Shown piece by piece: positions 53,088 to 60,844 of a DNA stretch of 64,000 nucleotides. The notes beneath the pieces are model-generated. The model was given only the letters and a program-made list of their open reading frames with translations, was not told where the DNA came from and searched no databases. Origin of the DNA: Chthonomonas sp. (GTDB lineage Bacteria; Armatimonadota; Fimbriimonadia; Fimbriimonadales; Fimbriimonadaceae); the NCBI GenBank assembly GCA_016788115.1, contig JAEURR010000006.1, positions 124,001-188,000 of the forward strand. Reading direction: 5' to 3'. Each line of letters begins with the position of its first letter. Position 1 is the stretch's first letter. A program made the translations under genes and the position numbers.

Positions 53088-55229
53088 ATGGACACGGGGC
53101 AGTATCTCGATACAGAAGTCATGTACGTGAAGGGGGTTGGGCCCAACCGCGTCCCACTGCTGCACAAATTGGGTCTGCGCACGGCTCGCGATATCCTCTA
53201 CCACTTCCCCCGGCGATACGAAGACAGAACGCAGCTGCCCCCCATGCGCGAGCTTTGCGACGGCCAGACGGTGACCGTCCGCGGCGAGCTCATCAACCTG
53301 GAAACTCGATCCCTTCGCGGGGGAAAGGTTCTGCTACGCGCGACGCTCAGCGACGGTACCGGCCGGGTCACTCTGGTGTGGTTCAATCAGCCGTGGCTTC
53401 GGAAGAAGCTGGAGCACTACAACCGAGAGGTGATCGCGTTCGGGACGATCAAGCAGCGCGAGTGGTCGTACGAGATCAGTTCTCCGGAGATCGAGATCAT
53501 CGAAGACGAGGACGACATCGCCGAGTTCCGGCGCATTGTCCCGGTCTATCCGCTGACCGAGGGGCTGGGGCAAAAGAATGCGCGCTCCATCGTCGCCGAG
53601 GTGATCGCCAAGGGACTCAGGGAGATCGACGATCCGCTTCCCGACGACTTCCGACGCGCCCACCGTTTACAACCGTTACAGTGGTCATTGCGCCAAATCC
53701 ACGCTCCTGAAGATTTGGACAAGCAAGCCGCGGCGCGGAAGCGACTCGTCTTCGAAGAGTTTTTCTTCATGCAGTTGCAGGTTCAGATGCGCCGCAACGA
53801 GGTGCAGCGCGAGCTCGGTGTCGCCTTTCAGATCGAGGACGCCGGGGCGCTGCAAGGAACCGGCACACTCTTCGCTGAGCAGCAGGCCATTCGCGAGGGC
53901 GAGACCTTGCTCGACAGCGTCCATCGCATGCTGCCATTCACGCTCACCGGCGCGCAGCAACGGGTGATCTCCGAGATCTGGCGCGACATGGCGAGGCCGG
54001 TGCCGATGAATCGCCTAGTGCAAGGCGACGTAGGCAGCGGCAAGACCGCGGTCGCCGCGTGCGCGATGCTGGCTGCGATCCGCAACGGTTACCAATCTGC
54101 GATGATGGTTCCCACCGAGATCCTGGCTGAGCAGCACGCGGCGAACCTGCATCGGCTATTCGACCCAATCGGAGTGAACGTTGTGCTGCTGACCGGAAAA
54201 CTCCCCGCCGCCAAGCGCAAGAAGGCGCTCCAACAGGCCGCCGCGGGCGAAGCACAGATCGTGGTTGGGACTCACGCGCTCATTTCAGATGGGGTTGCGT
54301 TTGCCAAGCTGGGACTGTGTGTGATCGATGAGCAACACCGATTCGGTGTCATGCAGCGGCTTGCTATTCGGCAGAAGAGCGGCGTCGCTCCTGACGTGCT
54401 CGTGATGACCGCCACCCCGATCCCGCGCACGCTCACCATGACCCTCTATGGCGATCTCGATCTGTCGGTCATCGACGAGATGCCCGCCGGTCGCAAGCCT
54501 ATCAAAACTTATCACAAAGGTCCACATGAACGGACTTCGATCTACTCGGGCTTGCGCAAACTGATCGACGAGGGGCGACAAGCGTACTACGTGACCCCGA
54601 TGATCGAGGAGAACGCCAAGATCGAGGCGCAAGCCGCTGAGGAAGTTTTCCGCCTACTCAGCCAGGAGGTGTATCCAGACCTGAAAATCGGGCTTCTGCA
54701 TGGCCAAATGAAGCTCGCGGAGAAGGACGAAGTGATGGGGCAGTTCCGGCGTGGCGATCTCCACATCCTCGTGAGCACGGTAGTGATCGAGGTTGGAGTG
54801 GACGTCCCAAATGCAAGCGTCATGGTCATCGAGGATGCCAGCCGTTTCGGCCTCGCGCAGTTGCATCAGTTACGGGGTAGGGTGGGACGCGGCGACGCCC
54901 AAAGCTATTGCATCCTCATCGACAATACCCAGAGTTTGGAAGCCAGCGAGCGGATGGGCATCATGGTATCGACGACAGATGGGTTCAAGATTGCCGAGGC
55001 AGACTTACGCTTAAGAGGACCGGGTGAGATCGCAGGCACCCGACAGAGCGGCTCCCTAGACTTTCGCCTTGCGGACCTTGTTCAAGACAGCCACCTCCTG
55101 GAACAGTCGCGCCAAGCCGCTATAGAACTGTTAGAAACAGATCCCGATCTCAGCTTGCCACAACATGCAAAGCTCCTGGAATGCCTGAGTTCGAACCTAC
55201 GAGACCGTGCGCTCATGACGGTTTCATAG
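53088..55229 (+). CDS. recG: ATP-dependent DNA helicase RecG
   Basis: Branch-migrating helicase that remodels stalled forks and Holliday junctions. The 713 residues begin with the wedge domain (VKGVGPNRVPLLHKLGLRTA, LYHFPRRYEDRT, GGKVLLRATLSDGTGRVTLVWFN), followed by the helicase core: GDVGSGKTAVAACAML, VIDEQHRFGVMQR, MTATPIPRTLTMTLYGDLD, STVVIEVGVDVPNASVMVI and QLHQLRGRVGRG, and the RecG tail. ATG 53088 is chosen; an in-frame start further up is not apparent. Confidence 0.97.
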   Translation: MDTGQYLDTEVMYVKGVGPNRVPLLHKLGLRTARDILYHFPRRYEDRTQLPPMRELCDGQTVTVRGELINLETRSLRGGKVLLRATLSDGTGRVTLVWFNQPWLRKKLEHYNREVIAFGTIKQREWSYEISSPEIEIIEDEDDIAEFRRIVPVYPLTEGLGQKNARSIVAEVIAKGLREIDDPLPDDFRRAHRLQPLQWSLRQIHAPEDLDKQAAARKRLVFEEFFFMQLQVQMRRNEVQRELGVAFQIEDAGALQGTGTLFAEQQAIREGETLLDSVHRMLPFTLTGAQQRVISEIWRDMARPVPMNRLVQGDVGSGKTAVAACAMLAAIRNGYQSAMMVPTEILAEQHAANLHRLFDPIGVNVVLLTGKLPAAKRKKALQQAAAGEAQIVVGTHALISDGVAFAKLGLCVIDEQHRFGVMQRLAIRQKSGVAPDVLVMTATPIPRTLTMTLYGDLDLSVIDEMPAGRKPIKTYHKGPHERTSIYSGLRKLIDEGRQAYYVTPMIEENAKIEAQAAEEVFRLLSQEVYPDLKIGLLHGQMKLAEKDEVMGQFRRGDLHILVSTVVIEVGVDVPNASVMVIEDASRFGLAQLHQLRGRVGRGDAQSYCILIDNTQSLEASERMGIMVSTTDGFKIAEADLRLRGPGEIAGTRQSGSLDFRLADLVQDSHLLEQSRQAAIELLETDPDLSLPQHAKLLECLSSNLRDRALMTVS

Positions 55230-55277
55230 ATTGCTCTAAAGAGATTCCAAAACTGACACCTGTCCATCGCTTGTAAT

Positions 55278-55340
55278 GCGCGATAATTCACATAGATTTT
55301 ATGTGCATATTGCGCGCGGTCAATGTCGCCCGCCTAGAAT
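55278..55340 (+). promoter_or_regulatory. Operator-like palindrome and promoter of the rhodanese gene
   Basis: An inverted repeat CACATA-gattt-TATGTG (55289-55305) lies inside a wider imperfect dyad with outer arms GCGCG/CGCGC (55278-55282 and 55313-55317). TAGAAT at 55335-55340 is the likely -10, so the dyad covers the -35 and just upstream. A regulator binding there could block RNA polymerase. The region is AT-richer than its surroundings. Confidence 0.4.
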
Positions 55341-55361
55341 CAATTCCAGGAGCATCATTGT

Positions 55362-55670
55362 ATGACCGTACTTGAATTAAAATCGTTGATGGACCAAGGC
55401 ACAACGCCGTTCTTGCTGGACGTGCGCGAACCGTTCGAGCTGGAAATCTGCCAAATCCCTGGTGCGCTGAGCATTCCCATCAACGATTTGCCGACCCGCA
55501 TGGGCGAAATCCCGCAAACGGTTGCGGTGGTGGTCTTTTGCCGCTCTGGCGGTCGATCACAGAATGCGGTCGATTATCTCTCGGATCACGGGTACACCCT
55601 CGCGGTTAACCTCGACGGTGGCATCCTCGCATGGAGCCGCGACATCGACCCCAGCATGCCGACCTACTGA
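55362..55670 (+). CDS. Rhodanese-like sulfurtransferase
   Basis: A 102-residue single-domain rhodanese that carries sulfur as a persulfide on cysteine. It has FLLDVREPFELEICQIPGAL (17-36) and the active loop VVFCRSGGRSQNA with the catalytic Cys near residue 59. Ribosome site AGGAG lies 9 bases before ATG 55362. It has its own promoter with a dyad. Single-domain rhodaneses act in thiosulfate, sulfide or cyanide chemistry or as sulfur donors; this one cannot be assigned further. Confidence 0.9.
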   Translation: MTVLELKSLMDQGTTPFLLDVREPFELEICQIPGALSIPINDLPTRMGEIPQTVAVVVFCRSGGRSQNAVDYLSDHGYTLAVNLDGGILAWSRDIDPSMPTY

Positions 55671-55675
55671 GCCGA

Positions 55676-55681
55676 TACAAT
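55676..55681 (+). promoter_or_regulatory. -10 element of the carboxypeptidase gene
   Basis: TACAAT ends 7 bases before ATG 55689 and overlaps the earlier in-frame ATG 55680, which supports the later start. Confidence 0.45.
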
Positions 55682-55688
55682 GCGTCCT

Positions 55689-56909
55689 ATGCGACGTTTG
55701 CGGCGATCGGTGGGGCATGCCCTTTGCTTGGCAAGTGCAGCGTTCGCCCTGGCGGTACCACCGCTGAAGAAAGAGCCCCAGCCTCTTCCCCCGCCTAACC
55801 CGAACGCGGCGGAACCGGAAGTTCTCGCCAGCTCCGCGCTCATCATGGACCTGCAGAGCGGCCGCATCCTTTGGCAACGCTCCGCTGACGTGCCCATGTA
55901 CCCCGCGAGCACGACCAAGATCCTGACCACGCTCATGCTGTTGGAGCGTACGAAACCCACGGACGTGATCACTGCGCCTGCCGAAGTAACCCAGGTCGGC
56001 GAATCGAGCCTACATCTTCAGCCAGGCGAGCAGCTCACCGCTGCCAATCTCGCGCTCGCCATGATGCTGCGTAGCGCGAACGACGCGTGTTTTGCAGTCG
56101 CGGTCCATCTCGGTGGAAGCCAAGAGGGTTTCGCGGCTCTGATGAACCGCCGCGCGGTAGAGCTCGGGTGTACCCACACAAACTTTGTGAACCCCAACGG
56201 GCTGCACGATCCCAGCCATGTGACCACTGCGCATGATCTCGCAGTCATCGCACGCGCCGCGATGCAGCGGGATGACTTTCGGGCTCTCTGTCGTACTGAG
56301 AGTGCGGTGCTCACGCGCAGTCTGAACCAGGCCGATCGACTGGTGAAATCGAAGAACCATCTTCTCGGCGCCGGGATCGGCTGCATCGGCATCAAGACGG
56401 GCTACACGGTACCAGCGGGCAAGTGCTTCGTGGGAGCGGCCACCCGCAACGGTTGGGAGTTGATCACGGTGGTCATGAAGTCGCCCGACTGGCAACGCGA
56501 CACCACCGCGCTGATCGACTGGGCCTATGCGCACTATTCTCTCCAGGAACTCGTGCCCGCCGGGACCGCGGTCGAGATTGCGGTGCCGGGTGACCCGAGA
56601 AGGTTCAAGGCGAGGACCGTCGGCAGCTTCAAGGGGGTGGGTCCCATTCAAACCACAGGCGATAAAGTCCAACTGACGCCAAAACCCACGCTCGACTCGG
56701 CCGGGTTTCTGGCGGGGCAACGTGTCGGAGAGCTCGCGGTAGCGGTCGGAGGCACCTTTGTAGGGACCGTTCCACTCGTGGCCGCCGAAACCGTCATGTC
56801 CCGAAGAGCCGCCGCGACACGACGTCCAGTGGCGCTGGTACTGAGCCTAGCGGGGCTCTCCCTCGCAGGTGTCGTTTGGTACGGGATCCGAACTAGAAAA
56901 CTCTTCTAA
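55689..56909 (+). CDS. D-alanyl-D-alanine carboxypeptidase (DacF/PBP5-like, peptidase S11)
   Basis: Periplasmic low-molecular-weight PBP that trims pentapeptides. The 406 residues contain a signal peptide (1-24), Ser74-x-x-Lys77 in YPASTTKILT, Ser129-Ala-Asn131 and Lys236-Thr-Gly238 in IKTGYT. A C-terminal beta domain and a final membrane helix (PVALVLSLAGLSLAGVVW) with RTRKLF tail replace the amphipathic helix usual for PBP5. ATG 55689 is chosen from its -10 spacing. It lies 18 bases after the rhodanese gene. Confidence 0.93.
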   Translation: MRRLRRSVGHALCLASAAFALAVPPLKKEPQPLPPPNPNAAEPEVLASSALIMDLQSGRILWQRSADVPMYPASTTKILTTLMLLERTKPTDVITAPAEVTQVGESSLHLQPGEQLTAANLALAMMLRSANDACFAVAVHLGGSQEGFAALMNRRAVELGCTHTNFVNPNGLHDPSHVTTAHDLAVIARAAMQRDDFRALCRTESAVLTRSLNQADRLVKSKNHLLGAGIGCIGIKTGYTVPAGKCFVGAATRNGWELITVVMKSPDWQRDTTALIDWAYAHYSLQELVPAGTAVEIAVPGDPRRFKARTVGSFKGVGPIQTTGDKVQLTPKPTLDSAGFLAGQRVGELAVAVGGTFVGTVPLVAAETVMSRRAAATRRPVALVLSLAGLSLAGVVWYGIRTRKLF

Positions 56910-56926
56910 ATCGGCCATTTCCCTTG

Positions 56927-56932
56927 TATAAT
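56927..56932 (+). promoter_or_regulatory. -10 element of the structured-leader transcript
   Basis: A perfect TATAAT with a 5' TTG. With a -10 to start distance of about 7 bases, transcription begins near 56939. No good -35 hexamer is seen, so an activator or extended contacts may be needed. Confidence 0.6.
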
Positions 56933-56938
56933 TAATGT

Positions 56939-57128
56939 GAGATTGGACCCCAACGACGACGGGTTGAGTCGGCGAACGGTCCCCGTCACCAGGGAAGCTC
57001 CAATCGACAACGTGGCTTGAGTAAACGGGTGCTCAATCCACTTCACGGAGCTCGGGTGGGGTCCCTGGCACCATCCCTGACCTAGACCACTCGGCGTCCT
57101 CGCCCGGGCTCCAACCTGGAGGTTTTCG
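56939..57128 (+). promoter_or_regulatory. Long structured 5' leader with sequestered ribosome site
   Basis: About 190 transcribed bases precede the GTG of the PEP-CTERM gene. Visible stems are GATTGGA (56941-56947) with TCCAATC (56999-57005), GGCTTGAG/CTCAATCC (57014-57021 with 57032-57039), and CTCCA/TGGAG (57109-57113 with 57117-57121). The last stem buries the GGAGG ribosome site. The 5' TTGGA could instead pair with TCCAA (57110-57114) and free the site. I recognise no known riboswitch or thermometer class. Confidence 0.5.
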
Positions 57129-58166
57129 GTGAAACGTTTCTTCGCTACCGGTCCGATGTTTGGCCGGGGCGTATTGGTGTGTGTTGTCCTCGGGTGTACC
57201 TTCCCTGCTTGGGCCTGGAAGGCGGAGAAGGATTTCTCATTCAAGATGTTCCCCCAAGGCTCGCTCAAGCCCTCGGTGGCATGGACCTACAAGGCTGAAG
57301 CGATGAGCCAAACCTTGAGTGCGATCTCCAATCCGCCCGCCCGGAGCGGAAAGGTCGCGGTCACCGCTCCTTCGACGGACACCAAGACGGTGACGGCCGA
57401 TCTGCGCCCCGATGCGTTTGGCGAAGCCAAGAGTTGGTACACCCTGTTCGGTCCGGGGCCCGCTGAAGGCGAACGCTCCGGTCGAGTCGGCGTGGAAGGG
57501 TCGGCGTACATCTTGCCTTTGCCCCTGTTCACGGGGGTGTTCGCTTCAAGTGCAGCGAAGTCGGAAATCGGCTGGCAATGGACCGATGTGAACCGCAAGA
57601 CCGGAGAGTTGCGGTGGGTCGGTATGTACCACCGCGTCGCCACGACCGCTGGGCCCGCCAAGACAAAGCAGTCACAGAGCATCCGGGACCCCATCGACAT
57701 TCGATTCTTCGACAGACTCACCGACGATGTCCTATTCACCGATTCGTTCTTCGACGTTTTTATGGAGCTATCCGGTGACGGCGACGGCAGCATGACCCTC
57801 GACAGCGGGAAGCTGATAGTGGATACACCCGCAGGTGCTGGAACCGTTCACATCAATGCCGGTAGCGACTACACGGACGTCCGCGGTTCGTTGGAACTTG
57901 CCGTCAACAACGGGGTGGTTACGGGAGTGAACACCACCGGCGTCTTCGCTGGGACGATGCCCGCCCTCGGGAGCCCAGCACAGTTTGTGGCCAACATCGG
58001 GCTAGTCGATCTCAAGTTCGACTACGATCGGGTGACGCCACAAACGGTCAACGCGGAGCTTCGAGCCACCGTTGAGGGCTCGGGCGCAGTGCCCGAACCC
58101 TCTGGAGCGGCGGCCCTGCTCATCGGTAGCGCACTGACCGTGTTTCGCTCACGAAAGCAAGGATGA
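57129..58166 (+). CDS. PEP-CTERM sorting-signal secreted protein
   Basis: A 345-residue exported protein of unknown function. It has a signal peptide (about 1-29, VLVCVVLGCTFPAWA), a long beta-rich body, and the sorting signal VPEPSGAAALLIGSALTVF followed by RSRKQG, so exosortase should process it. The start is GTG 57129, 6 bases after GGAGG. It is the only gene of its transcript, preceded by a 190-base leader and followed by a terminator, which suggests dedicated post-transcriptional control. Confidence 0.83.
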   Translation: MKRFFATGPMFGRGVLVCVVLGCTFPAWAWKAEKDFSFKMFPQGSLKPSVAWTYKAEAMSQTLSAISNPPARSGKVAVTAPSTDTKTVTADLRPDAFGEAKSWYTLFGPGPAEGERSGRVGVEGSAYILPLPLFTGVFASSAAKSEIGWQWTDVNRKTGELRWVGMYHRVATTAGPAKTKQSQSIRDPIDIRFFDRLTDDVLFTDSFFDVFMELSGDGDGSMTLDSGKLIVDTPAGAGTVHINAGSDYTDVRGSLELAVNNGVVTGVNTTGVFAGTMPALGSPAQFVANIGLVDLKFDYDRVTPQTVNAELRATVEGSGAVPEPSGAAALLIGSALTVFRSRKQG

Positions 58167-58176
58167 GCTTCCTCTC

Positions 58177-58218
58177 GCCCCGGCAATTCGCATGACATCG
58201 GTTCGCCGGGGCTCTTTT
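58177..58218 (+). terminator. Rho-independent terminator
   Basis: 8-bp stem GCCCCGGC/GCCGGGGC with a 20-base loop, then TCTTTT. It lies 10 bases after the stop of the PEP-CTERM gene. Confidence 0.75.
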
Positions 58219-58252
58219 CCTCTTGGGAGTACACTGTGCAGACACTCTCCCC

Positions 58253-59002
58253 ATGACCGAACGCGCCCCCTCACAAGAGCTTGAACGCCTACATAAGGTG
58301 ATCGCCAATGCTGGCATTACCAGCCGTCGGAAGGCAGAGCTACTCATCCAAGAGGGCCGCGTCTCAGTTAACGGAAAAGTCGTCATGCAGATGGGAACGA
58401 TGGTCGGCCCCGAGGACATGGTCTCGGTGGACGGCCTTGTGGTACCGCGCGCCTCCCGTTACGTCTACGTCATCTTGAACAAACCCAAGGGGTACGTCAC
58501 CACAATGGACGATCCCCAGGGCCGCGCAGTGATCACCCAACTCCTGCCAGACCTCGGGGTCGTGCTCAAGCCCGTGGGACGCCTGGACCGCGATACGGAG
58601 GGGCTTCTGCTTTGCACGAACGACGGCCAACTCGCAAGCCGCCTCTCCCATCCGCGCTATGGCGTACAAAAAGAGTATGAGGTCAGCCTGCACGGAGAGC
58701 TGGATGCGCGCCAGCAAAAGCGTCTAGAGACGGGCGTCTTCATCGACGGGAGGAAGACCGCTCCCGCTAAGGTTGAGGTCATCTCGATCGGTGAGGGACG
58801 CTCCAGAATTCGGATGACACTGCAAGAAGGGCGCAATCGTCAGATTCGGAAGATGGGCGATGCGGTGGGCCACCCGGTCACCGCCCTACGACGCGTTCGC
58901 TACGGTCCGCTGGTGCTGAAGCGGCTGCCCGTAGGGGGGTGCCGGACCCTGGGAGTCCCCGAAGTCGCGCTCCTGCGCAAGTTGGTCGGCCTCAAGGATT
59001 AG
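58253..59002 (+). CDS. Ribosomal pseudouridine synthase (RluB/RsuA family)
   Basis: A 249-residue rRNA-modifying enzyme. The N-terminal S4 domain (LHKVIANAGITSRRKAELLI, 13-32) binds RNA; the catalytic domain has VILNKPKGYVTTMDDPQGR and KPVGRLDRDTEGLLLCTNDG with the catalytic aspartate in RLDRDT, and the C-terminal EGRNRQIRKMGDAVGHPV. Family members modify 23S U2605 (RluB), U2604 or 16S U516 (RsuA); RluB is the likeliest. TACACT about 22 bases upstream of ATG 58253 may be the -10. Confidence 0.93.
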   Translation: MTERAPSQELERLHKVIANAGITSRRKAELLIQEGRVSVNGKVVMQMGTMVGPEDMVSVDGLVVPRASRYVYVILNKPKGYVTTMDDPQGRAVITQLLPDLGVVLKPVGRLDRDTEGLLLCTNDGQLASRLSHPRYGVQKEYEVSLHGELDARQQKRLETGVFIDGRKTAPAKVEVISIGEGRSRIRMTLQEGRNRQIRKMGDAVGHPVTALRRVRYGPLVLKRLPVGGCRTLGVPEVALLRKLVGLKD

Positions 59003-59026
59003 CCGTTCCCAGGTAAAAATGGGGCC

Positions 59027-60145
59027 ATGATCAACGAAGAACGGCTCGTCACCCTGTTCCGCGAGCTTTGCCTGATCGACGCCCCTGCGCTCCAAGAACG
59101 AGAGTCGGTCGAGTACGTCAAGCGCTACCTCACGGCCATCGGCCTAGAGGTAGAGGAAGACAACGCCGGTGCGATCATCGGCGGGAATGCCAACAACCTT
59201 ATCGCCACCCTGCGCGGCAACGTCGACGGCGCACCGCGGATCTACTTGTCCGCTCACTTCGACACCGTCGAGCCGACTGCCGGACTTGAGATCGAGGAGC
59301 GCGATGGAGTCTTCTATTCAAAGTCCGACACCATTCTCGGCGCGGACGACAAAGGCGGCATGGCTCCTGCGATTGAGGCCGTCCATTGCTTGATCGAAAC
59401 CGGTGCACGACACGGCGACGTCGTCTTGCTGCTGAGTTGCGCCGAGGAAATCGGACTGAAGGGTGCCGATGCCCTTAAGATCGAAGACTTGAATCTCGAC
59501 TTTGGTTACGTACTCGACACTGGCCCCCCGGTCGGCAGTTTTGTCACGCGCACCGCGACGCACGATAAGCTCGACGTCACGATCACGGGCAAGCCCGCCC
59601 ACGCAGGCAAAGACCCCGAGAAGGGGATCAATGCAATCCAAGTTGCAGCGAACGCGATCGATCGGATGAAACTCGGACGCATCGACCCGGAAACGACCGC
59701 AAACCTCGGGGTGATCTCGGGCGGGACGGCGACCAACGTGGTGTGCGCCTCGGTTCACATCAAGGCCGAAGCACGCAGCACGAGTGTGCCCACGTTGGAT
59801 GTCCAGACAGCGCACATGATCGCGGAGTTTGAGCGCGCCGCACGCGAGGCCGGTGCGGAGGTCGAGATCAAGCACGTGCGCCACTACGACGCTTACCACG
59901 TGCCCGACGATGCTCCCGTGGTGCAGATCGCCCAGCGAGCGGCGAGAAACTTGGGATTCGAGCCTGAACTCCGGACCACGCTCGGCGGAAGCGATGCGAA
60001 CATCTACAACGTCAAGGGCGTGCCGAGTATCGTTGTCGCCACTGCGATGGAGAAGATCCACACGCACGACGAGTGCATCAGCAGGCAGGGATTGATCGAT
60101 ACAGCGCGTCTCACGTTTGAGATCGTTTTAGAGGCAGCAAAGTAG
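59027..60145 (+). CDS. M20-family metallopeptidase (PepT-like)
   Basis: A 372-residue di-zinc exopeptidase. It has LSAHFDTVEP (first His and catalytic Asp, near 79-88), ILGADDKGGMAPAIEAVHCL (bridging Asp), LSCAEEIGLKGADAL (catalytic Glu-Glu), VLDTGPPVGSFV (Asp ligand) and the late THDEC (last His ligand). The dimerisation domain KPAHAGKDPEKGINAIQVA is present. PepT-like tripeptidases are the nearest recognised group. Start ATG 59027. It lies 24 bases after the pseudouridine synthase. Confidence 0.92.
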   Translation: MINEERLVTLFRELCLIDAPALQERESVEYVKRYLTAIGLEVEEDNAGAIIGGNANNLIATLRGNVDGAPRIYLSAHFDTVEPTAGLEIEERDGVFYSKSDTILGADDKGGMAPAIEAVHCLIETGARHGDVVLLLSCAEEIGLKGADALKIEDLNLDFGYVLDTGPPVGSFVTRTATHDKLDVTITGKPAHAGKDPEKGINAIQVAANAIDRMKLGRIDPETTANLGVISGGTATNVVCASVHIKAEARSTSVPTLDVQTAHMIAEFERAAREAGAEVEIKHVRHYDAYHVPDDAPVVQIAQRAARNLGFEPELRTTLGGSDANIYNVKGVPSIVVATAMEKIHTHDECISRQGLIDTARLTFEIVLEAAK

Positions 60146-60234
60146 GTCCGGCGTCCTATAGCGCGGGCACCCGTCCGTGCTATGATGCCATTAGGGTTTG
60201 ATCGACCCGAGAACTTGTGGAGAATCAATTTAGG

Positions 60235-60762
60235 ATGAACAAAGTCTTAGCATTTTCGATGACAACCGCCCTGACGGTTGGCATGATGACTGCCGCTTTT
60301 GCACAGGAAAGCAAGCCGCTCGGCCTGTCGGTCCGCGGTGGCCCCTTCTTCCCTTCCATGAAGAAGGCCAAGACCGATTCGGGCAAGCAATGGATCGGCG
60401 TCGGCGTCGAGTACAAGCTCGGTGACCTGCAGTACGGCTCCACTGGCAAGGCGTACTCCGCCAGCTACAGTATCTCCGCCGATCTGTATCAGAAGAAGAA
60501 CTATCGACATGCTCCGGTCATGCTGAACTACATCGGCCGCATGCAGGACAGCATTTACTACACGGCCGGTGCCGGTGTCGGCTTCGTTCGCGAGCTGGAC
60601 AATACGAACAATCGCAAGAACCACACGACGTTCAGCTACCAGATCGGTCTGGGTTACGAGTTCAGCAAGAGCCAGGTACCGCTCTTCGTTGAGGCACGCT
60701 GGATCGGTTCGAGCAAGAACTCCGTGAATGGCTGGGGTGTCTTCCTCGGCGCGCGATTCTAG
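60235..60762 (+). CDS. Outer-membrane beta-barrel-like protein
   Basis: A 175-residue exported protein: signal peptide (1-22, MMTAAFAQ), then alternating strands typical of an eight-stranded barrel (LGLSVRGGPFFP, WIGVGVEYKLGD, SASYSISADLYQ, YYTAGAGVGFVRELD, TFSYQIGLGYEFS, LFVEARWIGS) and a C-terminal WGVFLGARF ending in an aromatic residue, as outer membrane proteins do. This supports a diderm envelope. ATG 60235 has TTAGG just upstream; a strong terminator follows. Confidence 0.75.
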   Translation: MNKVLAFSMTTALTVGMMTAAFAQESKPLGLSVRGGPFFPSMKKAKTDSGKQWIGVGVEYKLGDLQYGSTGKAYSASYSISADLYQKKNYRHAPVMLNYIGRMQDSIYYTAGAGVGFVRELDNTNNRKNHTTFSYQIGLGYEFSKSQVPLFVEARWIGSSKNSVNGWGVFLGARF

Positions 60763-60791
60763 TCGGCACACTCACCCACTAGAAATGCAGG

Positions 60792-60819
60792 CGGGCTCCC
60801 CCTTGGGGGAGCCCGTTTT
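60792..60819 (+). terminator. Rho-independent terminator
   Basis: Stem CGGGCTCCCC/GGGGAGCCCG with a 4-base loop followed by TTTT, 30 bases after the beta-barrel gene. It precedes the convergent chemoreceptor gene. Confidence 0.9.
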
Positions 60820-60844
60820 CATGAGTCGGAATTCAAGAAACGCG

